64,000 nucleotides of DNA from Leuctra nigra (Eukaryota > Arthropoda > Insecta > Plecoptera > Leuctridae): positions 23,591,705 to 23,655,704 of the forward strand of contig OW203769.1 in assembly GCA_934045905.1 (NCBI GenBank), given 5' to 3'. Positions within the stretch are counted from its first letter, which is position 1. Every line of letters starts with the position of its first letter. Below, piece after piece: positions 1 to 11,300 of the stretch. The notes below the pieces were generated by a model, which searched no databases, had not been told where the DNA came from, and saw only the letters and a program-made list of their open reading frames with translations. The translations under genes and the position numbers were made by a program.

Positions 1-37
1 GAAGAGAAATCATTCACATTACAAAAATACATCGGTT

Positions 38-160
38 TGCCTCAATAAAGTTATAAATCTGACCCGTCAACGTGCCAACATAATGGGTGGACAATTCAAT
101 AATTTAGCATTGCTGATATAAAACAAAAGAAGTTCGTGCAAGCTAATAATAGTCGCGTTA
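38..160 (+). repeat. Fragment of an old LINE (shared with 52.9 kb)
   Basis: The stretch around CTGACCCGTCAACGTGCCAA and the downstream AGAAGTTCGTGCAAGCTA recur, reverse-complemented, at about 52910-53000. There they lie upstream (minus strand) of recognisable LINE coding sequence. It is therefore read as a short piece of the same decayed non-LTR element. No frame is intact here. The rest of 161-1433 is AT-rich and holds nothing I can name; it would be intron of the left-edge gene. Confidence 0.45.
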
Positions 161-1433
161 AACGTTTTCTTGGACTATTATATGAGACATGGCACCTTAT
201 GGTATATTTTAACAAAAATGTGAAATTGTATAATTTTTTTACATAAATATTGATTTTTTAACATTTGAACAATATTTGCACAAATTTATATGCAAATTTG
301 AATTAAAATACAATTTTGGCTAAACCTAGAATTATTATTTTTTGTTATTCATAATTTAGTTATTCATAATTTACACACTCTCAACATAATGCCACTAAGT
401 TCATCTCAAATAGAACCATAGATAATTCTTCCTAAACCTAAAATTACTATAAATTGTGATAAAATTGTTTCAAGTTTGTGATGTCTATATTAATTATTAT
501 TAATGAACCTGACAAGCACATTTGAAACTTTTTTTGATAGTAAAGATAGTAAAACACATGCAAATTATATCTAGATTATATCTCAATACCAATAAAATAC
601 ATTCAAAATATTAAAATTAAAAAAATCATGAATTCTAACAAATATTTGAAAGCTTTGTAAAAATTATTTAAAGGTTTTCGTATTTGTTATATTGTCTTAT
701 TACTTTTCTCTGTTTACTGCCACACCATTTAAAAAATACTTTTCTGAAGAGTTAATTAAATATTCTGGGTGAAAAGTTCCAAGTGTGAAAACTTTTTAAC
801 AACTTCGTCCAGAAATTCAACAATAAATCCAGTAGGTATGTGCTGTAAGTAATTGGTTATGTGAGAAGACAACAAAATATTGTCGTCAGCCAATAATAGA
901 AAAAGTGCAGGCTCTTGCTGACATGGACACTAGATGCAGGCCACAATAATATTAAAATATTATTGCGCATTGTTGTCACTGAATTCATATCAAACCTAAT
1001 CTGAACAATTAATAATTACGCAAAATTTTAAATAATTTGGAACTTATCCTGGCTGAAGAGTTGCACGGCAAACATATTATTCCAGTCCAAATAGAAAATC
1101 AAATTTAAATTAATTTCACTCTGAGTGCAATTAGCTTGGCTGTTTTATCTTGGGGAAAAATTTTAATATTGTTAAATAATATTATTTATTTTAAAATATT
1201 TATTTAAATTTGTCATATTTAACAAATGAAATTAAACTTAAAATTAATAAGATTAATCTTTCACAAACTCTTTGTTCCGATTTACTCACTCTTCAATCAG
1301 TCACAGAATTCATTAGGCTTCTTCAGTTAGGTTTTAATAGAATTATGTAGTACACAACTACTTACTTTATAATTATTATCCAACCCCCTATTAGAAACAA
1401 AATTACAATTCACTTTAATTTCTATTCACTTAC

Positions 1434-1445
1434 CGATTTGAACAT
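1434..1445 (-). CDS. First coding exon of a gene running off the left edge
   Basis: On the minus strand ATG-TTC-AAA-TCG (M F K S) is followed at once by the splice donor GTAAGTG. Upstream stand a TATA box (1531-1524) and an initiator-like TCATAT about 34 nt downstream of it. This layout matches the cuticle-protein genes in this window, where the first coding exon holds only 3-6 codons of the signal peptide. No matching second exon is recognisable in 1-1433, so the gene probably continues beyond the window. That it encodes a cuticle protein is inference from promoter and exon style only. Confidence 0.5.
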
Positions 1446-1531
1446 GGTCACGTTTGTTTCCAGTTAGTGAATAAACGAAGACGGCACAACACGATATGAT
1501 GGCACTTGATACTGTTTCACCTGTATTTATA
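1446..1531 (-). promoter_or_regulatory. TATA-box core promoter and 5' UTR
   Basis: TATAAATAC begins at 1531 (minus). A TCATAT initiator-like site has its A near 1497, and the 5' UTR runs to the ATG at 1445. The same nonamer and similar spacing occur at three other promoters in the window. Confidence 0.5.
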
Positions 1532-3213
1532 CTCATGGCCAACGCATTGCTTATTTGAACTTTACTATTTCGGTCTACAAATTGTCCGTATTAGAACATA
1601 ACCCCAGTAGTGACCTTCTATCTTAATTGTTAATGTCTACCTGCACCGTTATAATGTCAATAAATGTGAAAGAGCAGAAAATAGGTGGGACAAATGTTAT
1701 TCTAAATGGCATCATCTTCATCTAAACGACTTAATAGTGGTTGGAATTTATGATGTTGCTTTCATATGTGACCTATAGATCTGGTAACCATCCAATCAAT
1801 ACCAACTTTTTTGTAATTATATTTTATAACACAAAAGTTATCTTGGCACAGGTTGATAGGATAAGTCAATTTTGTTTGAGGAAACAAAGTAAGTGAATTC
1901 TTTCTACGTTTTTTTTTATTTTTTTATTTTTTTGGAACAGTAAAACAGTACATTAAAAATTAGACATCAAAGAAAAAACCCACAATTCGAAGGCTCATCT
2001 GGGAATCACATAATTAAACATAAACATACAAAAATAAGCGATGAATATGTATATACGAGACCAAGAAGAAAAAGCTACAGGGTAGGTACATATTTTCTGC
2101 ATTTTGAAAATTCACACAATTACCGAATACATGCTCAACAAAAGACTTCGTGAAAGGAGAGTATTTTTTTGAGTGAAGCTACTCGCAACCATCTGATTAT
2201 AAACGGGCTTAGACACTATTGTCCTTTTTCCATTTATTTCTGATAAAATCTCATCTCTATTTGAAACATCCCCAGGAATCTGGATGTTTTCTATTATCTT
2301 CTATTTGGTTGCATACAATATTTTAAATATATTTCTGATATTTGGCCGCATTTTCATCTTCCCACTTCATTCTACTCCTAGAGTGCAGGACTGGCCACTA
2401 TTCCATTGTTGTAACAGTATACCTATTACAACGAAGCAGATTACCTAGGACTTAATGACTTATGGTATTGCATGTGTTTTCTACAGTGGAAAACATGAAA
2501 AATGTGCCATACTTCGTATTGTTTTGTTAAACAACCAAAGAATGGAATTTATTGATAATACAAATCAATATAAAAATAGTAATATTTAAATACTTAAAGT
2601 ATGAATATGTTTGAATTGAACTACCTAATAAGACATATTCACCTGCTTAAGGTAGCACAACTGATATCTCATATCTTCCAAATAAGCCCATTTTTGGCAG
2701 AGGCATCAATAATCACTATTTACACGATACTGTGAAATATGAACAACTTCTCGTGTCTAGATTTTGAGATATTGTAGTTATAAATTCCTATTTTTAACAT
2801 GTAGTCTTATGGGGGCCATTAAAATCATGACGATTTCCATGCTATTTTTGAGTTTTTAATTTTACTGAGTTTCAACGTTTTTCCAAAAAACTGATTTCTA
2901 GATAGATAGTTGGACATTCTATTAGGAAAAAAATTGAAAACAATACCAACGTGTACTATTTTAAAAGTTATCAACCAAAAACTAAATGATTTCCCTATAC
3001 CTCCTGTGTTACAGTTTTGTTCATTCTCGGAAGGCAATAAATTGAAACCTCGCTATACGACAGGGGTTGCAAGTTAAATTACATTTTATGATTCATTTAT
3101 ACTTAAATATAGTTGAAATGTAGGAAAATGTTTTCTGAACTTGTAATTTCAAGATTTTTTTTTGTATATGTCTAATGAAGGTACTACCTTAACATATCTC
3201 ATCTTTACACACT
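1532..3213. other. No gene recognised
   Basis: AT-rich intergenic sequence with homopolymer T/A runs near 1912-1935. Short open frames have neither coding character nor splice context. I see no repeat that recurs in the window. Confidence 0.4.
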
Positions 3214-3282
3214 CTTCATCATCTTCCAAACACAATTATTCATTCGTCGCCATTGGCCTAGTTCGCACAGTGCACGTTAAAC
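3214..3282 (+). repeat. SINE fragment (family 1, 3' body)
   Basis: Matches the 3' body of the SINE at 31820-32100: ATTCGTCGCCATTGGCCTAG followed by the CAGTGCACGTTAA motif. The tRNA-like head is missing. Confidence 0.5.
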
Positions 3283-3730
3283 TAGTTCTAAAAATGATAG
3301 ATAGTGGATACCAACAGGGCTTATTAAAATGTCAGACACATTGGTTAGACGTCTTCAAATTTCAGTTGCTTAATTGGATTTTTTGGACTATTGCCAAGCA
3401 GTCATCAATGGCATATTTTGGCATATTTTGTCAGGTGCTTTGGTCGAAGTTACTTCAAAAAGAACGTAAAATGACTTGAGTGTATTTTATCAAGTTTATA
3501 TTATTCTCAAAATTATTTAAATTTTTATCTATTATTTACTTATTTTTCGTGTGGTTATTAACTTTCAACTAAGTAAGTTGAAAGATCCAAGAATTAAAAA
3601 TTGGTGATATAAATTACAAAGCAAAGGACAAATCGTAAAAATAAACAATGTTAAATATTATAAAAATAGATGCGTGATTTATAAAACATGTCCTTTTGGA
3701 TTTTTTTTTAACACTTTTAGCACTTTTTGG

Positions 3731-3928
3731 TTTTTACGTGGGTTTATTCCCTCAGTCGAAAGGCAAATGCTGGGAAGGTACCCTACTAATAGGCCATGAC
3801 CGCCTCCTTACCACCTACCATCCTTACCTACTCTTCACCATAATTTCCCAATCATCATCATAATCATTCATCCGTCGCCATTAGCCTCGCTGCAGAACAG
3901 TGCGACGTTAAGCCCCAGACAAAAAAAA
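3731..3928 (+). repeat. SINE, 5'-truncated copy (family 1)
   Basis: Shares the body of the full-length SINE at 31820: the CCCTCAGTCG segment, AGGCAAATGCTGGGAAGGTA, CCTACTAATAGGCC, the ATCATCATAATCATTCATCC segment, and the end GACGTTAAGCCCCAGAC followed by an A run. The tRNA-derived head is absent. Confidence 0.75.
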
Positions 3929-4875
3929 GCTTTTTTGACACTACACGAAACTCTTTCTTCTTTTGATCTTTTGTTGGTAAGAATGGTCAGACACTTTCTT
4001 CAGATAAACATCATGTCAGCCAACGAATAAGCATTATGTGTTTTGAACGTGAGTCTTCTGATTGGTTGAACAGTGAATAATGACTGTGTGTCCAAACAAG
4101 TTGTAATTGTGCAAGGTCATAAAGACCACATTTTACACAATATGTAATCTTCATGAATTCTTCGGGAATTATTTTGAGAACACATTTCTACATTTCATTA
4201 TCGCACAGGAGTTTATAAGTTTTGGTCCTATAAGGTCTATAAGTCCTAAGACTAAAGTCCTTGGTCCTCCGAGAACTCCTTGGTTTATAACGACAATTCA
4301 TTCAGGACATAATATTAATATACGGGTTGGACGGGTCCATGTTACCCATTAGGCTAATTAGGCTGTAGCCTATAGGGCGCCAACACCCAGGGGACGCCGC
4401 GGAGTCTAATAAATGCTACATTATATAAAAAAGAATTAAAACAAAAACAAACTATCAATACAAAGTAGCTGTTATGAAAACGTGGTAATTTGTGTCAAGA
4501 CAAAAATCTCTAATATTATGTTTTTCTTTTTAATAGAATTGGGGGACATTTTACAATATACCTACTTTACCTACACTTTTAATTGTTTTGGAATGTGAAT
4601 TGGAATTTTCAACCCAGCTATATATGAACAAATTACAAATCTCGTTCGGTTTGTACTGCATTCCTTTTCTCTTCTGCATCTGTCTGGTTTCGAATAAGAA
4701 GTTAAAATAAAATTAGCTATAAAATAACAGTATTTTTATTGTATAATTGATTACGTAATCATTTGTGTAAGAAAAATAAGTTCAGGATAATTATGTTTAA
4801 ATGATATACGAATGGAATTATATTTTTGATATTATACAACATCATTTGGGCCTTAAAATTATTTTTATACAATAA

Positions 4876-5356
4876 CTAGATGACCTGCCCGGCGTTGCTC
4901 GTGCCTGAGGGTGGAGAGGGGGGGGGGGGGGGGGGGGGTACATGTGAGTAGAAATTCGGGAGATTGTTTCGTAAGTTTTATAATGCCAAAGAGTAAAATT
5001 ATCTCTCGTACGTTCTGTCTTGAAGCTGAATGTCTTCAATTAGGGGTGGTTTGGGGGAGGGGATGAGTAGCCTGAAATGTGGGCAACACGTGTGCATAAT
5101 TTTATTGAGGTCGGTCAATGGTGTAGAGTATATGGCCGAAAGTGTAAATGTATTTTTTTTCAATTGGGGTGGTTTTTTCAATTAGGAGTGGTTTGGCGAT
5201 GGGGGTAAGTACCCTACGATGTGCGCAGGATCCCATAGAAACTCCATGCCAAGTTTGGTGGAGATCGGTTAAAGGGTGTAGGAATGTATGAAGAACATTC
5301 ACAGCCAGACAGACAGACAAACAGACATACAGACATTCTACTTTATATATGTAGAT
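4876..5356 (+). repeat. Interspersed repeat with 21-nt G run and CAGA-rich end
   Basis: Starts near CTAGATGACCTGCCCGGCGT and ends with a CAGACAGACAGACAAACAGA stretch and TTTATATATGTAGAT. This start and end resemble a repeat layout common in arthropod genomes (from memory, not searched). A 21-nt G run sits at 4918-4938. Two internal segments resemble each other: a GAGGTCGGTCAATGGTGTAG-like one near 5106 and GAGATCGGTTAAAGGGTGTA near 5261. No coding capacity. Confidence 0.5.
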
Positions 5357-5784
5357 TTATTAGAAATTATTATAACATTGTATAATCTCCTACAACATCA
5401 TTAAATATTTAAATAAAATATGTACCTATCACGTATAATTTGTAGCCACTATATAATGTGTATTTTCTTTTAATTTTGTAAGTTAATACATTTTTGTGAT
5501 ACTATAAGCTCTTATTTATAGCTATTTTTTATTATTTAATAATGATTCACGCTTTTCGTGAACCTACTGATTCCCATTCAGAAATGTGTTGAATGATCAA
5601 TTTCAACCATCACTCCATCTTCAATTTCATTTCTTCGAAGTTTTCAAGTGTCTTCCAAACTGATGTACTATACTCATCTTTAAATTTGTCGCCTTATATT
5701 GGTCCATATCTCAAACCACATCTCTTCAGGACGAAATGAGATGTATAGCCGATCGTCGTTGTATAATATACCGAGTCTTATACA

Positions 5785-6012
5785 TGAGCAAGCTGGATCT
5801 GGCAGAACCATTCTGGACTTGAAATTGGAGTTCACTGGTTCGATTCCAGCCCCTGTTCTTCACAGATGTTTTTGTGATTGTCCTTAGTTAAGAGGCAAAT
5901 GATGGGATGGTTCCTTCCTAACAAGCCACGACTCCAATTCCCATGTGCATCCTTAATCTTCATCTCCTTATAAATATCAATCTCCATTTGCCCATAACTG
6001 TACGACGTTAAA
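5785..6012 (+). repeat. SINE, diverged near-full copy with tRNA-like head
   Basis: The head contains a degenerate A box and a good pol III B box (GGTTCGATTCC, near 5837). The family-1 body follows: GAGGCAAATGATGGGATGGT, CCTAACAAGCCACGACTCC, and the end ACGACGTTAAAC. More diverged than the copy at 31820, so older. Confidence 0.65.
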
Positions 6013-6179
6013 CATATTAAAATAGTAAAAAAAAATTATCCTTTACATCCTTCTCTAACAAAAATGTTATTAATGTGAGGTTACTTATAAGTTTAATCAG
6101 TATAATAAACCTTGAAAATAATATATAGGAAAATTCGTAAACAGGTATCATTGTTTCGGTTAATATTACTCCCAATATT

Positions 6180-6673
6180 ACTTACTCCCTTCCGCTCACA
6201 GGGCATCCTGTGGACTTCCTTTTGCATGGCTCGTCCGGGACAACCCTATGCTATGCTTTTCCATCGCCACTCGGACACTCACCAGCATGGCACGCGTAAC
6301 GCCACCAACTTAAAGCTCTCTAAGCTACGACTAAAGAAATCAGACTTGGACCTGCTCGTGATAGGCCCACAGATCACCAACAAATTAACTGTTCTCATCA
6401 TATCAGGGCTATATTTCAAAAGCGTAGGAGTCTGAATATGTCAGTGGATATCGAAGAGATTCTTGATGACAACTCCAATAACATCGATAAGGTAATCAGA
6501 TTTTTAAAGGAAACTAATCTCCATGACGAAATTTAGAAGAAAAAATTAAAATTATGATATTAAAAGTTAACATGTAAAATATAAATTAAAATATTTGAAT
6601 TTGAATTTTTGAAAAAATTTATTGAAAAAATGGCGCTAATAACCAAGTCGTTAAGCGCCAAAAAAAAAAAAAA
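6180..6673 (+). pseudogene. 5'-truncated LINE: ORF2 C-terminus, 3' UTR, poly(A)
   Basis: One frame reads DTHQHGTRNATNLKLSKLRL and then GPQITNKL, the pattern seen at the C-terminus of Jockey/CR1-type ORF2 proteins. After a frame break near 6430 another frame reads MSVDIEEILDD and ends [18 protein letters not shown] at about 6536. The following 3' UTR ends with ATAACCAAGTCGTTAAGCGC and an A run. The same terminal codons and UTR occur at 6700, 12155 and 25885. No endonuclease or RT is present, so this is a dead 5'-truncated insertion. Confidence 0.65.
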
Positions 6674-6699
6674 ATCAGGGCTATATTATAGCGGATAGA

Positions 6700-6763
6700 T
6701 TATCTACTAGATAAAGTAATCAGATTTCTTAAGGAAACGAATCCCTTTGACGAAATTTAGTAG
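6700..6763 (+). repeat. Second partial copy of the same LINE end
   Basis: AAAGTAATCAGATTTCTTAA through GACGAAATTTAG repeats the final codons of the preceding LINE fragment ([18 protein letters not shown]), directly after its poly(A). A tandem or nested truncated insertion. Confidence 0.5.
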
Positions 6764-6779
6764 ACTTTCTAAGTCATCG

Positions 6780-7680
6780 TTATCTATTAATATTGCACAA
6801 TAAATACAAATAAAACAAACATTTATAAGTAAAAGCAAACGAAGTAACAAATATTTTTATGAAAATAAAAATATACATTACATAAAAACATTAAAAATAA
6901 ATTAAAACAATAAGCTCCCATAACCAAAAAGGAAACACTATATAGGGGATTATAATATCAATGCGTCATGTCATCGTTTTCTCCTTTCAGTTATGTTAAT
7001 CATTATAAACGAATAATGCGATTTTTTTTTAATAAATATGTTTTTATTACAAAAATAGGCAGCGTTACATCAAAGTATTATATATAATATTGAAGATTCA
7101 GACGAAAAATATCTGTTTGTACCTAACATTGATAATTATGTTCAAAAAATATATATTTATTTAACAATCCTAATATACCTATTGATAACATGAATAGCAT
7201 AATCATATTTCCTGTAAGATGATTTCATAATAAGTAGGATCAGTGTCTAACATCTTGATATCAAAAACCACAAAAATATCATTGTTCTACTGTAATCTAA
7301 TCTTAAAAGATTTATATAGACTATCAAAAATGGTAAAAACAATTAACTTTGTTTTCACTCTATACAAAATTCAAATTTTACATAATTTATATCAAACATA
7401 TATTACCAAAGCCATAAGGGAGGTGAATTACAATTATCCAAGTAGTATAAGAAGATTATTTGATATGAAAGATGTGCTTTCGGAACATCACAAGAATTAA
7501 GGTTGAATTGAGAGATTAGCTTAATAGTACTCACTGGTTGCTTTTTTAATCAATCAAATCTCAAAATAAAAATAAAATAAAAAATAATAATTTAATCAAA
7601 ATCTCTAGGCTTTTTCGCCAACTATTCTATGTGTGTAAAATCATTTGTTTTTCATTTGTTTTCATCTGTCAACGGATGTT
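6780..7680. other. No gene recognised
   Basis: AT-rich. An 85-codon open frame at 7243-7500 has no recognisable motif and a composition like the surrounding DNA, so I do not call it. Confidence 0.35.
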
Positions 7681-7689
7681 CAACCGGTG

Positions 7690-7953
7690 AATTTACTAAT
7701 TAAAAGCAAACTAAAAGCAGCAAATCGATACTGTAGTGTTCCTCAATGTTCAAACAAAGAATCAACAACTGCAGATGGACTCTCCTTTCATTTATTCCCG
7801 AAGGACGCTGTGCGGGAGAAACAATCATCTCAATCTGCTTCGAAGATTGGGAAGAGGGTTTCTAAATGCATGTTAGTGTGTGGGGAACATTTCAAAGCAG
7901 ATAACTTCTTTTACTCTGATAAGACTTGTATTATATGTTTTGATCTGAAATAA
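7690..7953 (+). pseudogene. THAP-type zinc-finger domain fragment
   Basis: The frame reads RYCSVPQCSNKES, FHLFPKD, KIGKRVSK and VCGEHFKADNFF. This is the C2CH layout of a THAP domain: C-x4-C near the start, then C-x2-H about 55 residues on. THAP domains are DNA-binding modules of P-element-like and Kolobok transposases and of some host factors. The conserved Trp that normally follows the FPKD segment is missing (REKQSSQSA instead), and the frame stops just after the domain. I see no transposase catalytic region downstream. Most likely a relic of a transposon or of a duplicated THAP gene; a missed splice site at its 3' end is the alternative. Confidence 0.6.
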
Positions 7954-8060
7954 GTTTATAAATCGTCACTGAAGGCTGCTCAAACCCGAAAACACTACAC
8001 ACTTACTTCGGTCTATACTATACACAGGGCAAGTGCTGCTACCTAACCCAGGTTTTAAAC

Positions 8061-8113
8061 GCCAATACTCAATTCTTAATACTCAATACTCAATACTCAA
8101 TTCTCAATACTCT
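8061..8113 (+). repeat. Short tandem repeat, unit AATACTC
   Basis: About seven imperfect copies of a 7-nt unit (AATACTC / AATTCTC). Confidence 0.6.
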
Positions 8114-8321
8114 CTCTTCAAGTTTTTCTTCCAGCTACTCCAAATTTTAATAAATTAATAAGAAGTATGTTGATTTATAGTCTTAATAATATATTATAAA
8201 AATAAATAATTATTATTTGAACGTTATTGAGTATCATGTATAATTCCAATGTTTTATGTGCAACACACTTCAAACCCCCTCCCTATAAAATAATATAAAT
8301 AGTTGTAGGTTACAAAACGAA

Positions 8322-11300
8322 CTAGTCCTGATTAGTTTGAGGATGCGCGGCGATCCAATCCAGAGCCCTCTGTATTTGCGGTGGAATTGGCGGCGCCACT
8401 GGCAGATGATCGCCTTGTGGCTGGAATCCGTTCTCATCTGCTACATACGTGAGACGGATGAGAATTCCTTCAGGACTAGTGTAGCTCGAGGATCCTTGGG
8501 CGACCTGGGCCTCGTACTCAGTGCCAGGATTCTTCAAGTATCCGGATTCTTCCTGGACTATACCGTTCGCGGTCTCGTAACTGAAAGTAGAAGATTCTTA
8601 ATTTGCAAATAAATAGAAAATAATGTCAACAAAATTAGATGTGTTAATTTTACACTTGTCATTTAAAAGTCATGAGGAAGTTACGAAGTTCTCATCATAT
8701 TCATACGTTTCATTTACAGCAGAGAGATCATGTTCTCTCGTATCAATATTAAAGTGTAGGAAGAACTTTAATATTTAACACTTAATAATAATATAATATA
8801 ATAATGTATTATTTAATATTTTAATATTTTAACTTAAGAACTTTAATTTAGAATATTATCAAAATAAGTTCATATTATAGGTAGGTACAACTTTTTCTGG
8901 ACGATGCAGAATACAAAAATCTATGGCAAGTTCGAACAAGTTCTCGAATGGTGAAATAACTATCAAAAATTTATATTTTTCATTCCTTTTTATTTCTTAA
9001 TTTCTAATAGTAGTACGTTCAGTTAGATCAATTTTAGGTCACAATTAGGGGTTTGATGATAAACTTGTAAAAATTTTACCATATACTCAGAAAAACTAGC
9101 TTATCAACATAGGCTACGGTGCATATCAAATTTTTTCATATTTGGGGAGGGGGGGGGGGGGGGTCAAAATTTTGCTTTCAATATTAGAATAAAAATGGCG
9201 GAGTTGGTGATAGCAACTCAAAACTTTAACAAAATCCTCATTAAACTCATCTTATAATAATGTGCCTTTGTGCATGAAAATATTCACATTATTTTTTTGG
9301 GGGGGGGGGGAGGGAGGGTAGACGATATTTTTAATTGTTGGCATAAACACTAGGGGTTTGATGGTAAACTTGTAAAAACTTCACCATATACTCAGCAAAA
9401 CTAGCTTATCAACATAGGCTACGGTGCATATCAAATTTTTTCATATTTGGGGGGGTAGGGGGGGTCAAATTTTTATTTTCTATATAATAATAAAACTGGC
9501 AGAGCTGGTGATAGAAACTCAAAACTTTCACAAAATCCTCATTAAACTCATTTTATAATAATAGGCTATTGTGCATGACATTATTTCCAATATTTTTGGG
9601 TGGTTGGGGGGGGGGGGGGGGGGGGGTAGACGATATTTTTAATTTTTGGCATACAAATAAGGGGTTAAATGATAAACCCGTAAAATTTTTACCCCATACT
9701 CAGCACAACAAGCTCATTAACATAGGCTACGGTGCATATCAAATTTTTTCATATTAGGGGGGGGGGGGGTAGGGGTGGTTTAATTTTGATTTTCAATATT
9801 AGAATAAAAATGTCGGAGTTTATGATAGAAATCTATAAAGTTTACAAAATACTCTATATACTCATCTTATAATAATGGGTCATTTTGAATGAAATTTTTT
9901 TCAATAATTTAGGGGGGGAGGGGGGTAGACGATATTTTTAATTGTTGGTATAAACATTAGGGGTTTGAAGATAAATATCTAAAAATTTCACCATATACTC
10001 AGAAAAACTAGCTCATTAACATAGGCTACGGTGCATATCAATTTTTTTCATATTTGGGGGGTAAAGGGGGTTAAATTTTTATTTTCGTTGTTGCAATAAA
10101 AATGGAGGAAACTTTAAAAAAATCCTGCACAAGGGTCGATTATTATAAGATGAGGTAAACGAGTGTTTTGTAAAAATTGTATGTTTCCATCATTAACTCC
10201 GCCATTTTTATCATAATATTGAAAATCAAAATTTGACCCACCCCACCCCCCAAATATGAACTTATTCGTAATGCACCGTAGCCAATGTTGATAAGCTAGT
10301 TTTGCTGAGTACAAGGTGACATTTTTTAAAAATTTGTTATCTAACTCCTAGTGTTTATCACAACAATTAAAAATATCGTCTTCCCCCCCCTCCCACCCAA
10401 AATATTGAATTTATTTTCATGCTGAAAGCCCTATCATCATTAGATGAGTATAAAGAGTATCCTGTGATAGTTTTGAGTTTCTATCACTAACTCCGCCATT
10501 TTTATTCTAATATAAAAAATAAAAAATTTACCCCCCCCCCCCCCCCCCCTACCCTCACAAATATGTAAAAATTTGATATGCACCGTAGCCTATGTTGGTT
10601 AGCTAGTTTTTCTGAGTATATGGGGAAATTTTTAGAGATTTATCATCAAACCCCTAATGTTTATACCAACAATTAAAAGTATCGTCTACCCCCCCTCCCC
10701 CCAAATTATTGAAAACATTTTCATTCAAAATGACCCATTATTATAAGATGAGTATATAGAGTATCTTTTAATCGTTATAGATTTCTATCAAATACTCCGA
10801 CATTTTTATTCTAATATTGAAAATCAAAATTAAACCACCCCTACCCCCCCCCCCCCCCAAATATGAAAAAATTTGATATGCACCGTAGCCTATGTTAATG
10901 AGCTTGTTTTGCTGAGTATGGGGTAAAATTTTTACGGGTTTATCATTAAACCCCTAATTTGTATGCCAACAATTAAAAATATCGGCTACCCCCCGTCCCC
11001 CCCCAAAATAATGAGAATATTTTCATGCACAAAGGCACATTATTATAAGATAAGTTTTAATGAAGATTTTGTGAATGTTTTGAGTTGCTATCACCAACTC
11101 CGCCATTTTTATTTTAATATTGATAATAAAAATTTGACCCCCCTTACCCCCCCCCCCCCCCCAAATATGAAAAAATTTGATATGCACCGTAGCCTATGAT
11201 GATAAGCTACTTTTGCTGAGTATATAATGACATTTTTACAAATTTATCATCAAACCTCTAGTGTTTATGCCAACAATTAAAAAAATCGTCTACCCCCCCC

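Noticed and set aside
9569..9757. Open frames through the G-tract repeats (polyglycine or polyproline)
   Set aside because: Non-coding tandem repeat. The frames depend on homopolymer length and differ between units.
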